Source: Wolbachia endosymbiont (group B) of Eucosma cana | GTDB lineage: Bacteria > Pseudomonadota > Alphaproteobacteria > Rickettsiales > Anaplasmataceae | Direction of reading: 5' to 3' | Length of the DNA stretch: 64,000 nucleotides | NCBI RefSeq assembly: GCF_947250645.1 | Contig: NZ_OX366334.1 | Location: forward strand, 1,240,001 to 1,304,000 | Shown here: positions 1 through 7,843 of the stretch, one piece after another | How positions within the stretch are numbered: position 1 is the first letter of the stretch | How the letters are laid out: each line of letters starts with the position of its first letter | The notes under the pieces: generated by a model | The model's input: only the letters and a program-made list of their open reading frames with translations | Told to the model about the DNA's origin: nothing | Databases searched by the model: none | Translations under genes and position numbers: made by a program

Positions 1-10
1 ACCAGTCATA

Positions 11-78
11 GCTGTACGAACATTGTGGCAATTTGCATAGTAAACGATGTCATTCCAGTGCTTGACACTGGAATCCAG
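11..78. repeat. dispersed Wolbachia-type repeat (GCTGTACGAACATT family)
   Basis: Begins with GCTGTACGAACATTGTG and ends in a CCAGTG...CACTGG palindrome followed by AATCCAG. Related copies lie near 23345-23416, 23740-23837 and 56719-56795. The stretch 1-329 holds only repeats of this kind; I see no gene in it. Confidence 0.6.
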
Positions 79-150
79 GAATTTTGATTCTAAATTGGGT
101 ATTGGTCTTAAATTAAAATACACGTTTTTGATGAGATTATATGAACACTG

Positions 151-180
151 GATCCCAGTGTCAGGGCACTGGGATGACAG
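151..180. repeat. short palindromic repeat CCCAGTG/CACTGGG
   Basis: Seven-base perfect arms around a 6-base loop, flanked by GAT and ATGACAG. Similar hairpins occur near 5610-5636, 21491-21519 and 56884-56940. Two degenerate CTGGCATGACAG units follow up to about 230. Confidence 0.55.
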
Positions 181-329
181 GAGAGGAAAACGCTGGCATG
201 ACAGGAGAAGGAAACACTGGCATGACAGCAGATGAAACCACTGGAACATTTATTTTTGAAAGTAAATTACATAGTAGATGGTCAGTACTTGATACTGGAA
301 TCTAGTCCTTAAGATCAAGTTATGTCCAC

Positions 330-833
330 TTACAGATTTGCAGGTGTGAACAACAATTGATTCATGCCTTTATCAATCGATATATCAATTATTTTTGAAT
401 TTGTTCTTTCTGTTGTTTCGTAAAGCTTTTCAGCTCTCTTTGAAATCAGTGTTGCATTTCTAAGTATAATATCAACTTTGCAATAATCTGCACAATTTTC
501 AATATACATATCATATGAATAATAGTTTACAGCAAGTTCCATTGCCCTACAAACTTCCTCTAATGTAAAATTGGCAATTCCTGTATCAGGACAAAAGCCA
601 ACCGCTCCTTTATTAGGGTCAAAAAATATGTATTTATCATTCTCTGCTTTATACACCAACATAGAATGCCCCTCATCCTCGATGAAACCTCCTCTATTAT
701 GAGCATAACAAAAATAATTAAATTCTAAGTAGCATCCTATCTCCACATCATTTAAGACACGTTTGATTTGTTCTTGGTTATACCAATTCCCGTTACACGG
801 GAAACAGATAGACAATAATGGAAGAAAAGCCAT
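330..833 (-). pseudogene. C-terminal fragment of a YopT-like (C58-type) cysteine protease, 5' end replaced by IS630
   Basis: Residues 1-17 of this 167-residue reading frame (783-833) are encoded by the inside end of the IS630 copy, so the start codon is borrowed and the original gene begins at 782. The retained part has GHSMLVY with His56 and YIFFDPNKG with Asp72. This resembles the His and Asp blocks of YopT/C58 peptidases, which cleave host small GTPases when injected as effectors. The catalytic Cys block that should lie upstream is missing, so the fragment is probably inactive. A reading frame on the same strand lies on the other side of the IS (1883-2576). Rejoining the two across the TA target gives different frames, so they are not simply one gene cut in two. 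The family call is by motif only. Confidence 0.5.
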
Positions 834-863
834 AATGAAATAAGTGAAATAGTTTAGGTATAA

Positions 864-1343
864 ATGGCACTCAGATCAAAATTATTGGATGAAGAAGTAG
901 TAAAATCAGCAAAAGAGATGCTGAAGAAAGTAAGGAATAATGCATATGTTTCAAAAAAACTAAACGCTGTAATTGCAGCAAAAAAGTACAGTATAACGTC
1001 TGTAGCAAAAATATATTGCATTTCAAGAAAGGCACTAACTTCGTGGATAAAACTCTTGAAATTTGGCAGAGAAGAAAAACTGTTTGCTCCTCGATCACGC
1101 CGAAGAAAAACTAAATTAAATCAGGCTCAACTACAGCAAATTGAAGCATGGATAGAAGAAAACCCTAATATTACCATTAAAGAAATGAGAATAAGAATAC
1201 AGGAAAAGTTCGACTTAAATATTAGCAAATCTACAGTACACCGCCATATGCAAAAGATGAAATTTTCATATATTACACCAAGACCAGTACACAACGTACA
1301 AGATAAAAGTAAACAAGAGGAATTCAAAAAAAAATCTCAATGA
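864..1343 (+). CDS. IS630 transposase, N-terminal frame (orfA)
   Basis: 159 residues holding the DNA-binding half. A first helix-turn-helix lies near residues 35-65 (SITSVAKIYCISRKALTSW), and a second winged-helix type region near 95-140 (ITIKEMRIRIQEKF, STVHRHMQKM). It ends in EEFKKKSQ immediately after the A9 run. The catalytic residues lie in the next frame. Deleting one A would give EEFKKNLNEVIGKYPEKELF and a continuous protein of about 336 residues, the usual size for the family. Confidence 0.85.
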   Translation: MALRSKLLDEEVVKSAKEMLKKVRNNAYVSKKLNAVIAAKKYSITSVAKIYCISRKALTSWIKLLKFGREEKLFAPRSRRRKTKLNQAQLQQIEAWIEENPNITIKEMRIRIQEKFDLNISKSTVHRHMQKMKFSYITPRPVHNVQDKSKQEEFKKKSQ

Positions 1344-1875
1344 AGTTATTGGAAAGTATCCTGAAAAAGAGCTATTTTTCTTTGATGAATCAAGGTTTGG
1401 CACACATTCGAAAGTTGGGCATGGATGGTTTAAAAAAGGTACTAGAACTCGGGTTAAAATAAAGTTAGGTAGGCATAATTTTTATCTCTACAGTGCAGTT
1501 AATCCTAAAAATGGAGAGAGTTTTAGCTTATTTGCACCAAATGTTAACACTGATTGCATGAATATATTTCTTGAGCAAATGTTGCAATATCTAGGGACAA
1601 GAGAAGCTGTTCTTGTTATGGACTGTGCTAGTTGGCATAAGTCAAAAAATTTAAAGGTACCTAAAAACATTGAGATTATATACCTACCTCCATATTCACC
1701 TGAACTTAATCCTGTTGAGAGGCTTTGGTTATATATAAAACAGAACATTTTGCGCAATAAAATATACAGTACTATTGCTTTGCTTGAGAGCACTTTATGC
1801 AAATTTCTTACCTCTCTTGCTACTTCTACAATTAAACAACTCTGCTCTGTTTCCTATTTGACTCCACAACAATGA
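1327..1875 (+). CDS. IS630 transposase, C-terminal catalytic frame (orfB), expressed by frameshift
   Basis: This frame is open from the A9 run to the stop at 1875 and carries the whole DDE domain. The first Asp is in FFFDESRFG, the second in VLVMDCASWHK, and the Glu in LPPYSPELNPVERLW, the hallmark of IS630/Tc1-mariner enzymes. The first in-frame ATG (1558) falls after the first catalytic Asp, so independent translation from it would give a dead protein. Production therefore needs a +1 shift or loss of one A in the transcript. The frame is given from the A9 run, not from a start codon. Confidence 0.8.
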   Translation, partial: KKNLNEVIGKYPEKELFFFDESRFGTHSKVGHGWFKKGTRTRVKIKLGRHNFYLYSAVNPKNGESFSLFAPNVNTDCMNIFLEQMLQYLGTREAVLVMDCASWHKSKNLKVPKNIEIIYLPPYSPELNPVERLWLYIKQNILRNKIYSTIALLESTLCKFLTSLATSTIKQLCSVSYLTPQQ

Positions 1876-2576
1876 GAATTGGTATTACTTGCATCAAGAT
1901 CACCATCAAGCTGCAAAATTGCCGCTGAACGTCCATTCCCAATACTATGGCCTTTTATTACTTTAAGTACTTTAATCTCATCATTTTCTATGAGTTCTCT
2001 TAACTTTTCATCCTTTTGATTTAATTCTTTCTCTGCTTTTCTTCTGTCTTCTTCTAATTTTATTTCTTTTTCAACAAGCTCATTTTGTATTTGCAAAAAC
2101 ATATCTTGAATGGTTAAGCCATTTAGAAAGTAATCCAATACAATTGACACAAACGGCTGCAATTCACCATTATCTTCAAAGCTCTTTTCCTGCTTTTTGT
2201 CATATTGAGTGGGGTTATAGATTGCATACATAGGATAAAAGCCATAATTCACCTCGTCGAATGATAACTCTATCGAAAATCCGCTCTGATCAAGTGGAAG
2301 TTTAGTAGCTAAATATCTACCATTATTATCTCTGACATACAGCTCATTTATACCATAGTGCCCACTATATTTGTTGTAATAAATATAAAAATTCTCAGGA
2401 TTAAGATTAAAGTAATCATCTAAATTGTTAGGTTTACCGAGCTTTTCACATAGAAAACTCTTGCTCTTATCTGTAAGTTTGATGCGTGTAGAGAAGTAAC
2501 ACCGATCTATTCGGTCACCTTTTTCTATTTCAAAGTCTAGGACTATTTTATCGCTAAACATACAGAATTTCCTCAC
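1854..2576 (-). pseudogene. lineage-specific protein, 3' end cut by IS630
   Basis: 240 residues, of which the last 9-10 (TNSHCCGVK) are read from IS630 sequence, so the native 3' end is lost at 1883. The N-terminal two thirds show no motif I recognise. Residues about 165-205 (ELVEKEIKLEEDRRKAEKELNQKDEKLRELIEN) form a charged coiled coil. The ATG at 2576 is preceded by an AGGAAATT-like stretch. It may be the N-terminal part of a multi-domain secreted effector that ended in the protease-like fragment now at 330-782, but the frames do not match across the insertion site. Confidence 0.45.
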
Positions 2577-2659
2577 ATTTCTAATATTTATGATTATAAA
2601 TTGTGTACTATGAAAAAAGCATTAAGGCTTCTCTATGTATCTAAAAACAGCGCTAACTT

Positions 2660-4624
2660 ATGACAAAAACAGTTGACGTATTACTGCCACTTCCAATTGA
2701 TCAGCTATTTTCATATGCAGTTGAGGAAGATACTGAAGTTTCAATTGGAGATTACGTAGTGGTGCCGTTTGGCAGAAAGCGTTTGATTGGAATAGTTTGG
2801 AGAGAAAGTAGCAAAAGCGATCGAGAATTAAAATTTATTGAGCAAAAGATCGATTTGCCGAGCATCAGACCAAAACTGATCGAATTTGCAGAGTGGGTTG
2901 CACAGTATAATGTAATACCTATCGGTATGCTTGCCAAAGTGATAATGGGAGGAGTATTAAAGGTAAATCAAATAGATAAGTTAGTTTGCACTAAGCAAAA
3001 GCAAGAAATAAGTGAAATAGATTACCAATTAAGCCCTGAGCAGCAAGCAGCTCGCGATAAGATAATAAGTAATTTGAATGAGTATTCAGTGACTTTGCTT
3101 GACGGTGAAACCGGGTCTGGAAAAACGGAAGTTTATCTCTCTGTGATTGCAAGGTTAATTGAAATCGTAAACGATGCACAAGTCCTGATCCTTCTGCCAG
3201 AAATTGTCCTAACTTCACAATTAGTAAATCGTGTTCACAGTCAGATATCTGGAAATATAGCTGAGTGGCATTCAGGACTTACTCCCAAAGCTCGCCGAAA
3301 TAATTGGCTCAGTATCGCAAATGGAAGTGCGCAGATAATTATTGGGGCAAGGTCATCACTTTTTTTACCTTATAAAAACCTAAAATTAATCATCGTCGAT
3401 GAAGAGCATGACTCATCCTTTAAACAAGAACAGGGAATTATATATAATGCTCGAGATATGGCAATTATCTTAGCCAAATTCGAAAATATTCCGATTATTT
3501 TATCATCCGCTACTCCGCTGCTTGAAACAATTTATCATGTTAAAAAAGGGAATTACAACCATGTAAAGCTAACCGAACGATTCGGTGGTGCAGAGTTGCC
3601 GCACATAAAAGTAGTGAATAATAAACAATGGATTTCAAATGAGCTTTTCGAAGGGATAAAACAAACCATAGAGAAAAAACAGCAAGTTATGCTCTTTCTA
3701 AACCGCAGGGGGTATGCGCAACTTGCAGTTTGTAAAAAATGTGGATATAAAATTTCCTGCTCAAATTGCACTGTATGGCTTACGTACCACAAGAAAAAGA
3801 ACGTCCTTTTGTGTCACCATTGTTCTTACCAATCAAAACTTCCAGAAAAATGCTCGAATTGTCAAAGTGAGCAGTCATTATCCCTTTGTGGTATAGGAAT
3901 TGAGAGGTTACTTGAAGAGATAGTAAAACTATTACCAAATGCAAAAACTGCGATTATTAGCAGCGACCAGAAGTCGCTTGGTAGCGTAATTGACTCAGTG
4001 TTCAAGGAAGAAGTGAATATTATAATCGGTACACAAGTGATTGCTAAAGGGCATAATTTCCCTAAATTAACTTTGGTTGGAGTGATAAATGCAGATTTAG
4101 GACTTGAAAATTCTGACCTCAGGGCAGCAGAAAAGACGTATCAATTATTGCATCAAGTTGCGGGTAGATCTGGGAGGTTCAACGAAAAAGGAACGGTAAT
4201 AGTGCAAACTAATAATCCTGAAAGTTTGATAATAAAAGCATTGCAGCAGCAAAAAAGGGATTTGTTTTATGAAATTGAACTTGAGTCAAGAAGCAAAGCT
4301 AAAATGCCCCCATTTAGTAGACTAATAGCGCTTATAGTTTGTGGTAAGGATCAATTTGCAACGCAGAAAGCAGCAAATGAGATAACAAACTTTTTGCATA
4401 ATCAATTTTCAACTACCTCTCAGCACTTGACATTGAAAGAATTTGAAATTTTTGGCCCATCACCAGCAGCAATAAATTTCTTAAATAATAAATATCGGTA
4501 TAGAGTGTTACTCAAAATACACAATAAATACAGTCTGTCTATAAAGAAAAAGCTGAAACATTGCTGTAACTTGAGTTCAAACATTGCAATAACAATAGAT
4601 GTTGACCCTGTGAGTTTCTTTTGA
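2660..4624 (+). CDS. priA: primosomal protein N' (replication restart helicase PriA)
   Basis: A 3'-to-5' helicase that reloads the replisome at stalled forks. Its 654 residues are shorter than the roughly 730 of E. coli, mostly through a smaller N-terminal domain. Walker A GETGSGKT lies at 149-156 and the DEEH box at 247-250. The paired zinc-binding cysteines follow (CKKCGYKISCSNC, then CHHC and CSNCQ), inserted between the helicase lobes as in the family. The helicase C-terminal signature QVAGRSGRF is present. It stands alone, followed by a short AT-rich gap and the ankyrin gene. The frame is intact and the start ATG fits the conserved N-terminal LPLPIDQLFSYAV. Confidence 0.95.
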   Translation: MTKTVDVLLPLPIDQLFSYAVEEDTEVSIGDYVVVPFGRKRLIGIVWRESSKSDRELKFIEQKIDLPSIRPKLIEFAEWVAQYNVIPIGMLAKVIMGGVLKVNQIDKLVCTKQKQEISEIDYQLSPEQQAARDKIISNLNEYSVTLLDGETGSGKTEVYLSVIARLIEIVNDAQVLILLPEIVLTSQLVNRVHSQISGNIAEWHSGLTPKARRNNWLSIANGSAQIIIGARSSLFLPYKNLKLIIVDEEHDSSFKQEQGIIYNARDMAIILAKFENIPIILSSATPLLETIYHVKKGNYNHVKLTERFGGAELPHIKVVNNKQWISNELFEGIKQTIEKKQQVMLFLNRRGYAQLAVCKKCGYKISCSNCTVWLTYHKKKNVLLCHHCSYQSKLPEKCSNCQSEQSLSLCGIGIERLLEEIVKLLPNAKTAIISSDQKSLGSVIDSVFKEEVNIIIGTQVIAKGHNFPKLTLVGVINADLGLENSDLRAAEKTYQLLHQVAGRSGRFNEKGTVIVQTNNPESLIIKALQQQKRDLFYEIELESRSKAKMPPFSRLIALIVCGKDQFATQKAANEITNFLHNQFSTTSQHLTLKEFEIFGPSPAAINFLNNKYRYRVLLKIHNKYSLSIKKKLKHCCNLSSNIAITIDVDPVSFF

Positions 4625-4737
4625 ATTTATTTGACATTTGTAGGAATTGCTAATAAGTTCTATTAAATTTTTAATTAAAAATTTGACTTTTATTAGAATT
4701 TATTGTATTATTGATATAATTAGAATAAGGAGATGGT

Positions 4738-5538
4738 ATGAATGATTTAATGACGATTATTTGTAATCGACACGAGAGTCTTGAAAAAAAAATTAAAGAG
4801 TTACAAGAATATCTTAATGATAATAACGAAATTGTGATTAACAAGGAGTTATTCTCAGCAGCTATTGTAGATGTAATCTCTGAAAAAGAAGAGTTTATCA
4901 ATGAAAAAGCAGTGCAAATATACCTTATTTTGCATCACTGTATTAAATACGATAGCGCAAGGTCTCAAGAAGGAACTATATTACAGTTTCAAAACGTGAT
5001 GAAGATTTTAGATGAAGCAGTGCATGACTATATTACTCTTGAGGGTCTCTATAAATTGATAAATCTTCAAGATCAAAGTAGTCGAAATACGTTACTACAT
5101 CAAGCTGTTATAAGTAATAACACTGACGCAATAAAAGCCCTTTTAAAATATGGTGCAAATCCTTTGATAAAGAATGAAGAAGACAAAATTCCATTAGATT
5201 TAGCTCATGGAGATACAAAAAAAGTACTCATCGAATGTATGAAAGACCAAGCTCAATCGAAAAAAGAAAGTGCTAGATGTAATAGTTTGATTGGCATTAT
5301 ACCTGGCGTTTTTCTTGGCATTGGACTCGGTGTTGGTGGTGCTTTAGTCCCTTCAATGACTATTATATTATGCGCACTCGCAGTATCTGCTCTTGTTGCT
5401 GGAATAGCAGTTGGAGTGGCTATATATTTCCTAAGTCAAGACTATAAACAGGCTAAATCAATAGAAGAAGCTGTTAATCCTCAACTCTCTTCTGTCGAGC
5501 ATGAAAAGACTGCAGATAATAAAGCAGTACTAGGATAA
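4738..5538 (+). CDS. ankyrin-repeat protein with two C-terminal membrane segments
   Basis: 266 residues. An N-terminal helical region with a short coiled coil (10-30) is followed by about one and a half ankyrin repeats at 114-170 (RNTLLHQAVISNNTDAIKAL, then a degenerate IPLDLAHGDTKKVL). Two glycine-rich hydrophobic stretches follow at about 183-205 and 207-233, then a polar tail. AAGGAGATGGT lies just before the ATG at 4738, a good ribosome site. Ankyrin genes of this kind are abundant in Wolbachia and are suspected host-interaction proteins. The hydrophobic hairpin suggests insertion in a bacterial or host membrane. No enzymatic motif is visible. Confidence 0.75.
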   Translation: MNDLMTIICNRHESLEKKIKELQEYLNDNNEIVINKELFSAAIVDVISEKEEFINEKAVQIYLILHHCIKYDSARSQEGTILQFQNVMKILDEAVHDYITLEGLYKLINLQDQSSRNTLLHQAVISNNTDAIKALLKYGANPLIKNEEDKIPLDLAHGDTKKVLIECMKDQAQSKKESARCNSLIGIIPGVFLGIGLGVGGALVPSMTIILCALAVSALVAGIAVGVAIYFLSQDYKQAKSIEEAVNPQLSSVEHEKTADNKAVLG

Positions 5539-5556
5539 CTGTGAGTTTTTTAACAT

Positions 5557-5657
5557 TAGATTTCTTGCATAACTGGAATTCGAAAGTTCCAGCGCATTTT
5601 TCTTATTGGATTCCAGTGTCAAGCACTGGGATGACATCTTATTATGCAAGAAATCTA
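5557..5657. repeat. about 100-bp element with 16-bp perfect terminal inverted repeats
   Basis: The ends are TAGATTTCTTGCATAA (5557-5572) and its exact complement (5642-5657). Inside lies a CCAGTGtcaagCACTGG hairpin of the dispersed palindromic family, followed by GATGACAT. It sits 18 bases after the stop of the ankyrin gene, so the transcript could fold into one long stem that also acts as a terminator. No second copy was noticed in the window. Confidence 0.5.
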
Positions 5658-5756
5658 TTCATTTAAAACTTATTTGAGAAAACGTAGCTATAAAAACCGC
5701 AGGTACCAGTTGGTTTTTATTAGCTAAATTAAAGGTCAAGTATCTGGAATTCTGAA

Positions 5757-6225
5757 CATAAGATCCCCCTGTATAAAAAAGATTAGAAAAAATGCAGTGA
5801 ACATACGACAGATATGCTCTGAAGAGGATACGCTACATTTTTTAATGAGTTTAATAAAAAAGTCTGCAGACGGAGATAGATTTTTGAGCTCAATAAATAT
5901 CTCTAACTGTAATTGTAATCAGATTTAAAATATGCGGAAGTAATTTTTTAGCTATAAAATCTTCTAAAAAATTAACACAGAAGTTAGTTTCATAAGTATT
6001 TTTATCAAAAACTATTTTAAAAAAATTTAAATAGAGTTGAAAAATTTTAAAGATGAGATACCCTACCTGAAATGCAACTTCTGTAAAAAAAGAAATATGA
6101 AAGGTGAAATAAAAGCTGCAGCAAATTTTCAATCAGAAGACTTTGTATCTAAAAATAAGGATTTTGATTGTTTAGCTAACCCTATAAGTGCTTCGAATGA
6201 AAAGCTAGAGAATAGTATAATGCAC
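5757..6225 (+). pseudogene. decayed coding fragments upstream of IS3 copy 1
   Basis: Two short stretches read like protein but lack proper starts. One runs about 5757-5927 (includes RQICSEEDTLHFLMSLIKK and ends NCNCNQI). The second runs about 6031-6225 (DEIPYLKCNFCKKRNMKG, then FDCLANPISASNEKLENS) and is cut by the IS3 left end, which supplies the final IMHPIN and stop. I do not recognise the parent genes. They may come from different reading frames of one eroded gene. Confidence 0.35.
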
Positions 6226-6285
6226 CCCATAAACTAGACCAAAAAAAAATGGTTGATCCGAGTAGGAAGGTAAAGGGGTAAAAGT

Positions 6286-6570
6286 ATGGCAACAAAAAAA
6301 TATGAACCAGAGTTAAAAGCAAAGATAGCTTTGGAAGCAATAAAAAATCAAAAAAGCACAGCTGAGATATGTAGTGAATATAAAATACCATCAACAAATC
6401 TATATGATTGGCGTGATAGAGTATTGGCAAGGTTAAAAGACCTATTTGTTGAAGAAAGTGAAAGTGCGAGAAAACAAAGAATCTTAGCGCAAGAAATAGA
6501 AAGTTTACATAAAGTAATAGGAGAATTGACAGTGGAAAATAGCTATTTGAAAAAAAAATTACTGAAATAA
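6286..6570 (+). CDS. IS3-family transposase OrfA
   Basis: 94 residues. A transposase-8 type helix-turn-helix lies at about 8-45 (ELKAKIALEAIKNQKSTAEI, then PSTNLYDWRDRVL), followed by a leucine-zipper-like helix (about 55-92) used for oligomerisation. GTAAAGGGG lies 5' of the ATG. It ends at an A9 run (6550-6558) where a -1 ribosomal shift would fuse it to OrfB. Confidence 0.88.
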   Translation: MATKKYEPELKAKIALEAIKNQKSTAEICSEYKIPSTNLYDWRDRVLARLKDLFVEESESARKQRILAQEIESLHKVIGELTVENSYLKKKLLK

Positions 6571-7400
6571 GCAAAAAAGATAGAGTAAGGTTTATAGAAA
6601 AAGATTCTGATCTGTCAATTAGGAAACAGGCTGATTTATTGGGGATTTGCAGATCTAGCCTATATTATAGGCCTATAATTAATAACGAAAGTGAAGTAGC
6701 AAATTTGATTCAAGAAGTATATTTGGCTTCTGATTGCCGTTATGGATATCGTAAAATTACTGCTGAAATCATAGCGAGTGGAGTAGTAGTCAATCACAAA
6801 AAAATCTTAAGAATTATGAAAAAAATGAAGATTAGTGGGCTGTATTGTAGAAAAAGATGTAATACAAGTATTAAAGAAAAAAAGCATAAAATATATCCTT
6901 ATTTACTCAAAGATTTGATTATTTGTAGAGTTAATCAGGTATGGGCTACTGATATAACATATATTATGGTAGAAGGTAAGTTTATCTATTTTGTGGCAAT
7001 AATGGACTTGTATAGTCGCTATATTATTGCTCATTCATTATCACCATATCTCGATGCTGGATTTTGCCTTTATACTCTCAAAGAAGCTCTAAAACAAGGT
7101 AAACCTGAGATTTTTAATAGTGATCAGGGGGTGCAGTTTACTAGCTACAACTTTATTATGGAATTAGAGCGTGCTAATATTAAAATCAGTATGGACCATA
7201 AAGGACGTTGCTTCGACAATATATTTGTTGAGCGCTTATGGAGAACTTTAAAGCAAGAAGCTATATATTATTATAGACCAAATAGTATCAGAGATTTAAA
7301 TCTTATAATAAATGATTTTGTTGCTTGGTATAACTATAGAAGGCGACATCAGACTCTACATTATAAAGTTCCTGCTGATCTTTATTATCATAAACAGTAA
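6555..7400 (+). CDS. IS3-family transposase OrfB (integrase core), via -1 frameshift
   Basis: In frame from the A9 run; its first in-frame start is the TTG at 6639. Upstream residues KKDRVRFIEKDSDLSIRKQ match the usual start of OrfB, so the fused OrfAB is the likely active enzyme. The rve-type DDE core is complete: Asp in WATDITYI, Asp in FNSDQGVQF, and Glu in FVERLWRTLKQE. The C-terminal YNYRRRHQTL block is typical. There is no internal stop, so this copy looks functional. Confidence 0.88.
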   Translation, partial: KITEISKKDRVRFIEKDSDLSIRKQADLLGICRSSLYYRPIINNESEVANLIQEVYLASDCRYGYRKITAEIIASGVVVNHKKILRIMKKMKISGLYCRKRCNTSIKEKKHKIYPYLLKDLIICRVNQVWATDITYIMVEGKFIYFVAIMDLYSRYIIAHSLSPYLDAGFCLYTLKEALKQGKPEIFNSDQGVQFTSYNFIMELERANIKISMDHKGRCFDNIFVERLWRTLKQEAIYYYRPNSIRDLNLIINDFVAWYNYRRRHQTLHYKVPADLYYHKQ

Positions 7401-7458
7401 ATGAATATATTGATAAATACTTTAAATGTGTGTCGACGTATTTATCAACATATTCATT
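7400..7458. repeat. stem-loop at the right end of IS3 copy 1
   Basis: AATGAATAT..TGATAAATAC pairs with GTATTTATCA.CATATTCATT around a loop carrying GTGTGTCGAC. The same 59-base hairpin occurs in IS3 copy 2 (about 42175-42235), in the mini-element at about 15633-15693 and, in diverged form with compensating changes, at about 59079-59137. Confidence 0.6.
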
Positions 7459-7654
7459 TTAAAAATCGGATCACTTTGAAAAAAATGGTCTAGACAAATG
7501 GGTGCATTATAGATATCTCTTTTGATCAAGAGATTAACTCCCTATATAAAGATGGTTCTCTAATTGCGTACAAGTCAACAATAATTTTCACATAGATCAA
7601 AATAGCATATTTCCTCCATAATCCTTGATATAAATTAAAAATAGCATGCTTCCA

Positions 7655-7843
7655 TGGTTCTCTCCGCGGTCTGATATGGCTAGTTTAATTTTAGCCAAGC
7701 CGCACTATACTTGTTAGGGCGGAAGTGGATGGCAACATGTTGTTTACGAAGTCTACGCTTCAACCATAGCTCTTGCTTATCCCTTCCATCGGCATTACTA
7801 TCTTTACTTTCAATAAAATTATTGTCCTATACTCCTTTAGTGT
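7655..7843 (-). ncRNA. conserved noncoding block of IS110, candidate bridge-type RNA (copy 1)
   Basis: Nearly as conserved between the two IS110 copies as the coding sequence, yet without a shared reading frame. A nested stem is visible: GCGG (7666-7669) pairs with CCGC (7700-7703) around the inner stem GGCTA (7678-7682)/TAGCC (7692-7696), leaving internal loops. IS110 elements are known to encode a structured guide (bridge) RNA in a noncoding end. Assignment to this block is inference. The 5' noncoding end (8864-8947) is the alternative site. Confidence 0.35.

Larger units (their letters stand above)
783..1882 (+). mobile_element. IS630-family insertion sequence, copy 1 (1,100 bp)
   Basis: The ends are CCAATTC...GAATTGG, with TA on both sides (781-782 and 1883-1884), the dinucleotide duplication typical of IS630/Tc1-mariner elements. 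The inverted repeats are ATACCAATTCcC against ATACCAATTCtC when the TA is included. Four further copies of exactly the same length lie in the window. The transposase is split into two frames over an A9 run at 1326-1334. Confidence 0.93.
6216..7511 (+). mobile_element. IS3-family insertion sequence, copy 1 (1,296 bp)
   Basis: Bounded by TATAATGCACCC on the left and its complement GGGTGCATTATA on the right. The inner inverted repeats are imperfect (CTAGACCA and TGATCCG blocks shared). There is no clear direct target repeat beyond a possible terminal TA. It contains orfA and orfB in the -1 arrangement typical of the family and a long stem-loop at its right end. An equally long copy lies in the opposite orientation at 42122-43417. 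Confidence 0.9.

Noticed and set aside
47..235. 62-codon open frame at the window start
   Set aside because: It lies entirely in dispersed palindromic repeats and yields a repetitive RHWHDSR-type peptide; no ribosome site.
1488..1802. 104-codon frame antisense to the IS630 transposase, repeated in all copies
   Set aside because: Mirror frame of the catalytic domain; conservation is explained by copy identity.
783..1882. CRISPR-like reading of repeated sequence blocks
   Set aside because: Repeats are IS copies and scattered palindromes without regular spacing or spacers; no cas genes are present.
5890..6132. 80-codon hydrophobic frame on the - strand
   Set aside because: Antisense of AT-rich decayed DNA; Phe/Leu/Ile-rich composition is what random AT-rich sequence gives.
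6182..6574. 130-codon hydrophobic frame on the - strand (also at 43059-43436)
   Set aside because: It is the complement of IS3 orfA; it recurs only because the IS recurs.
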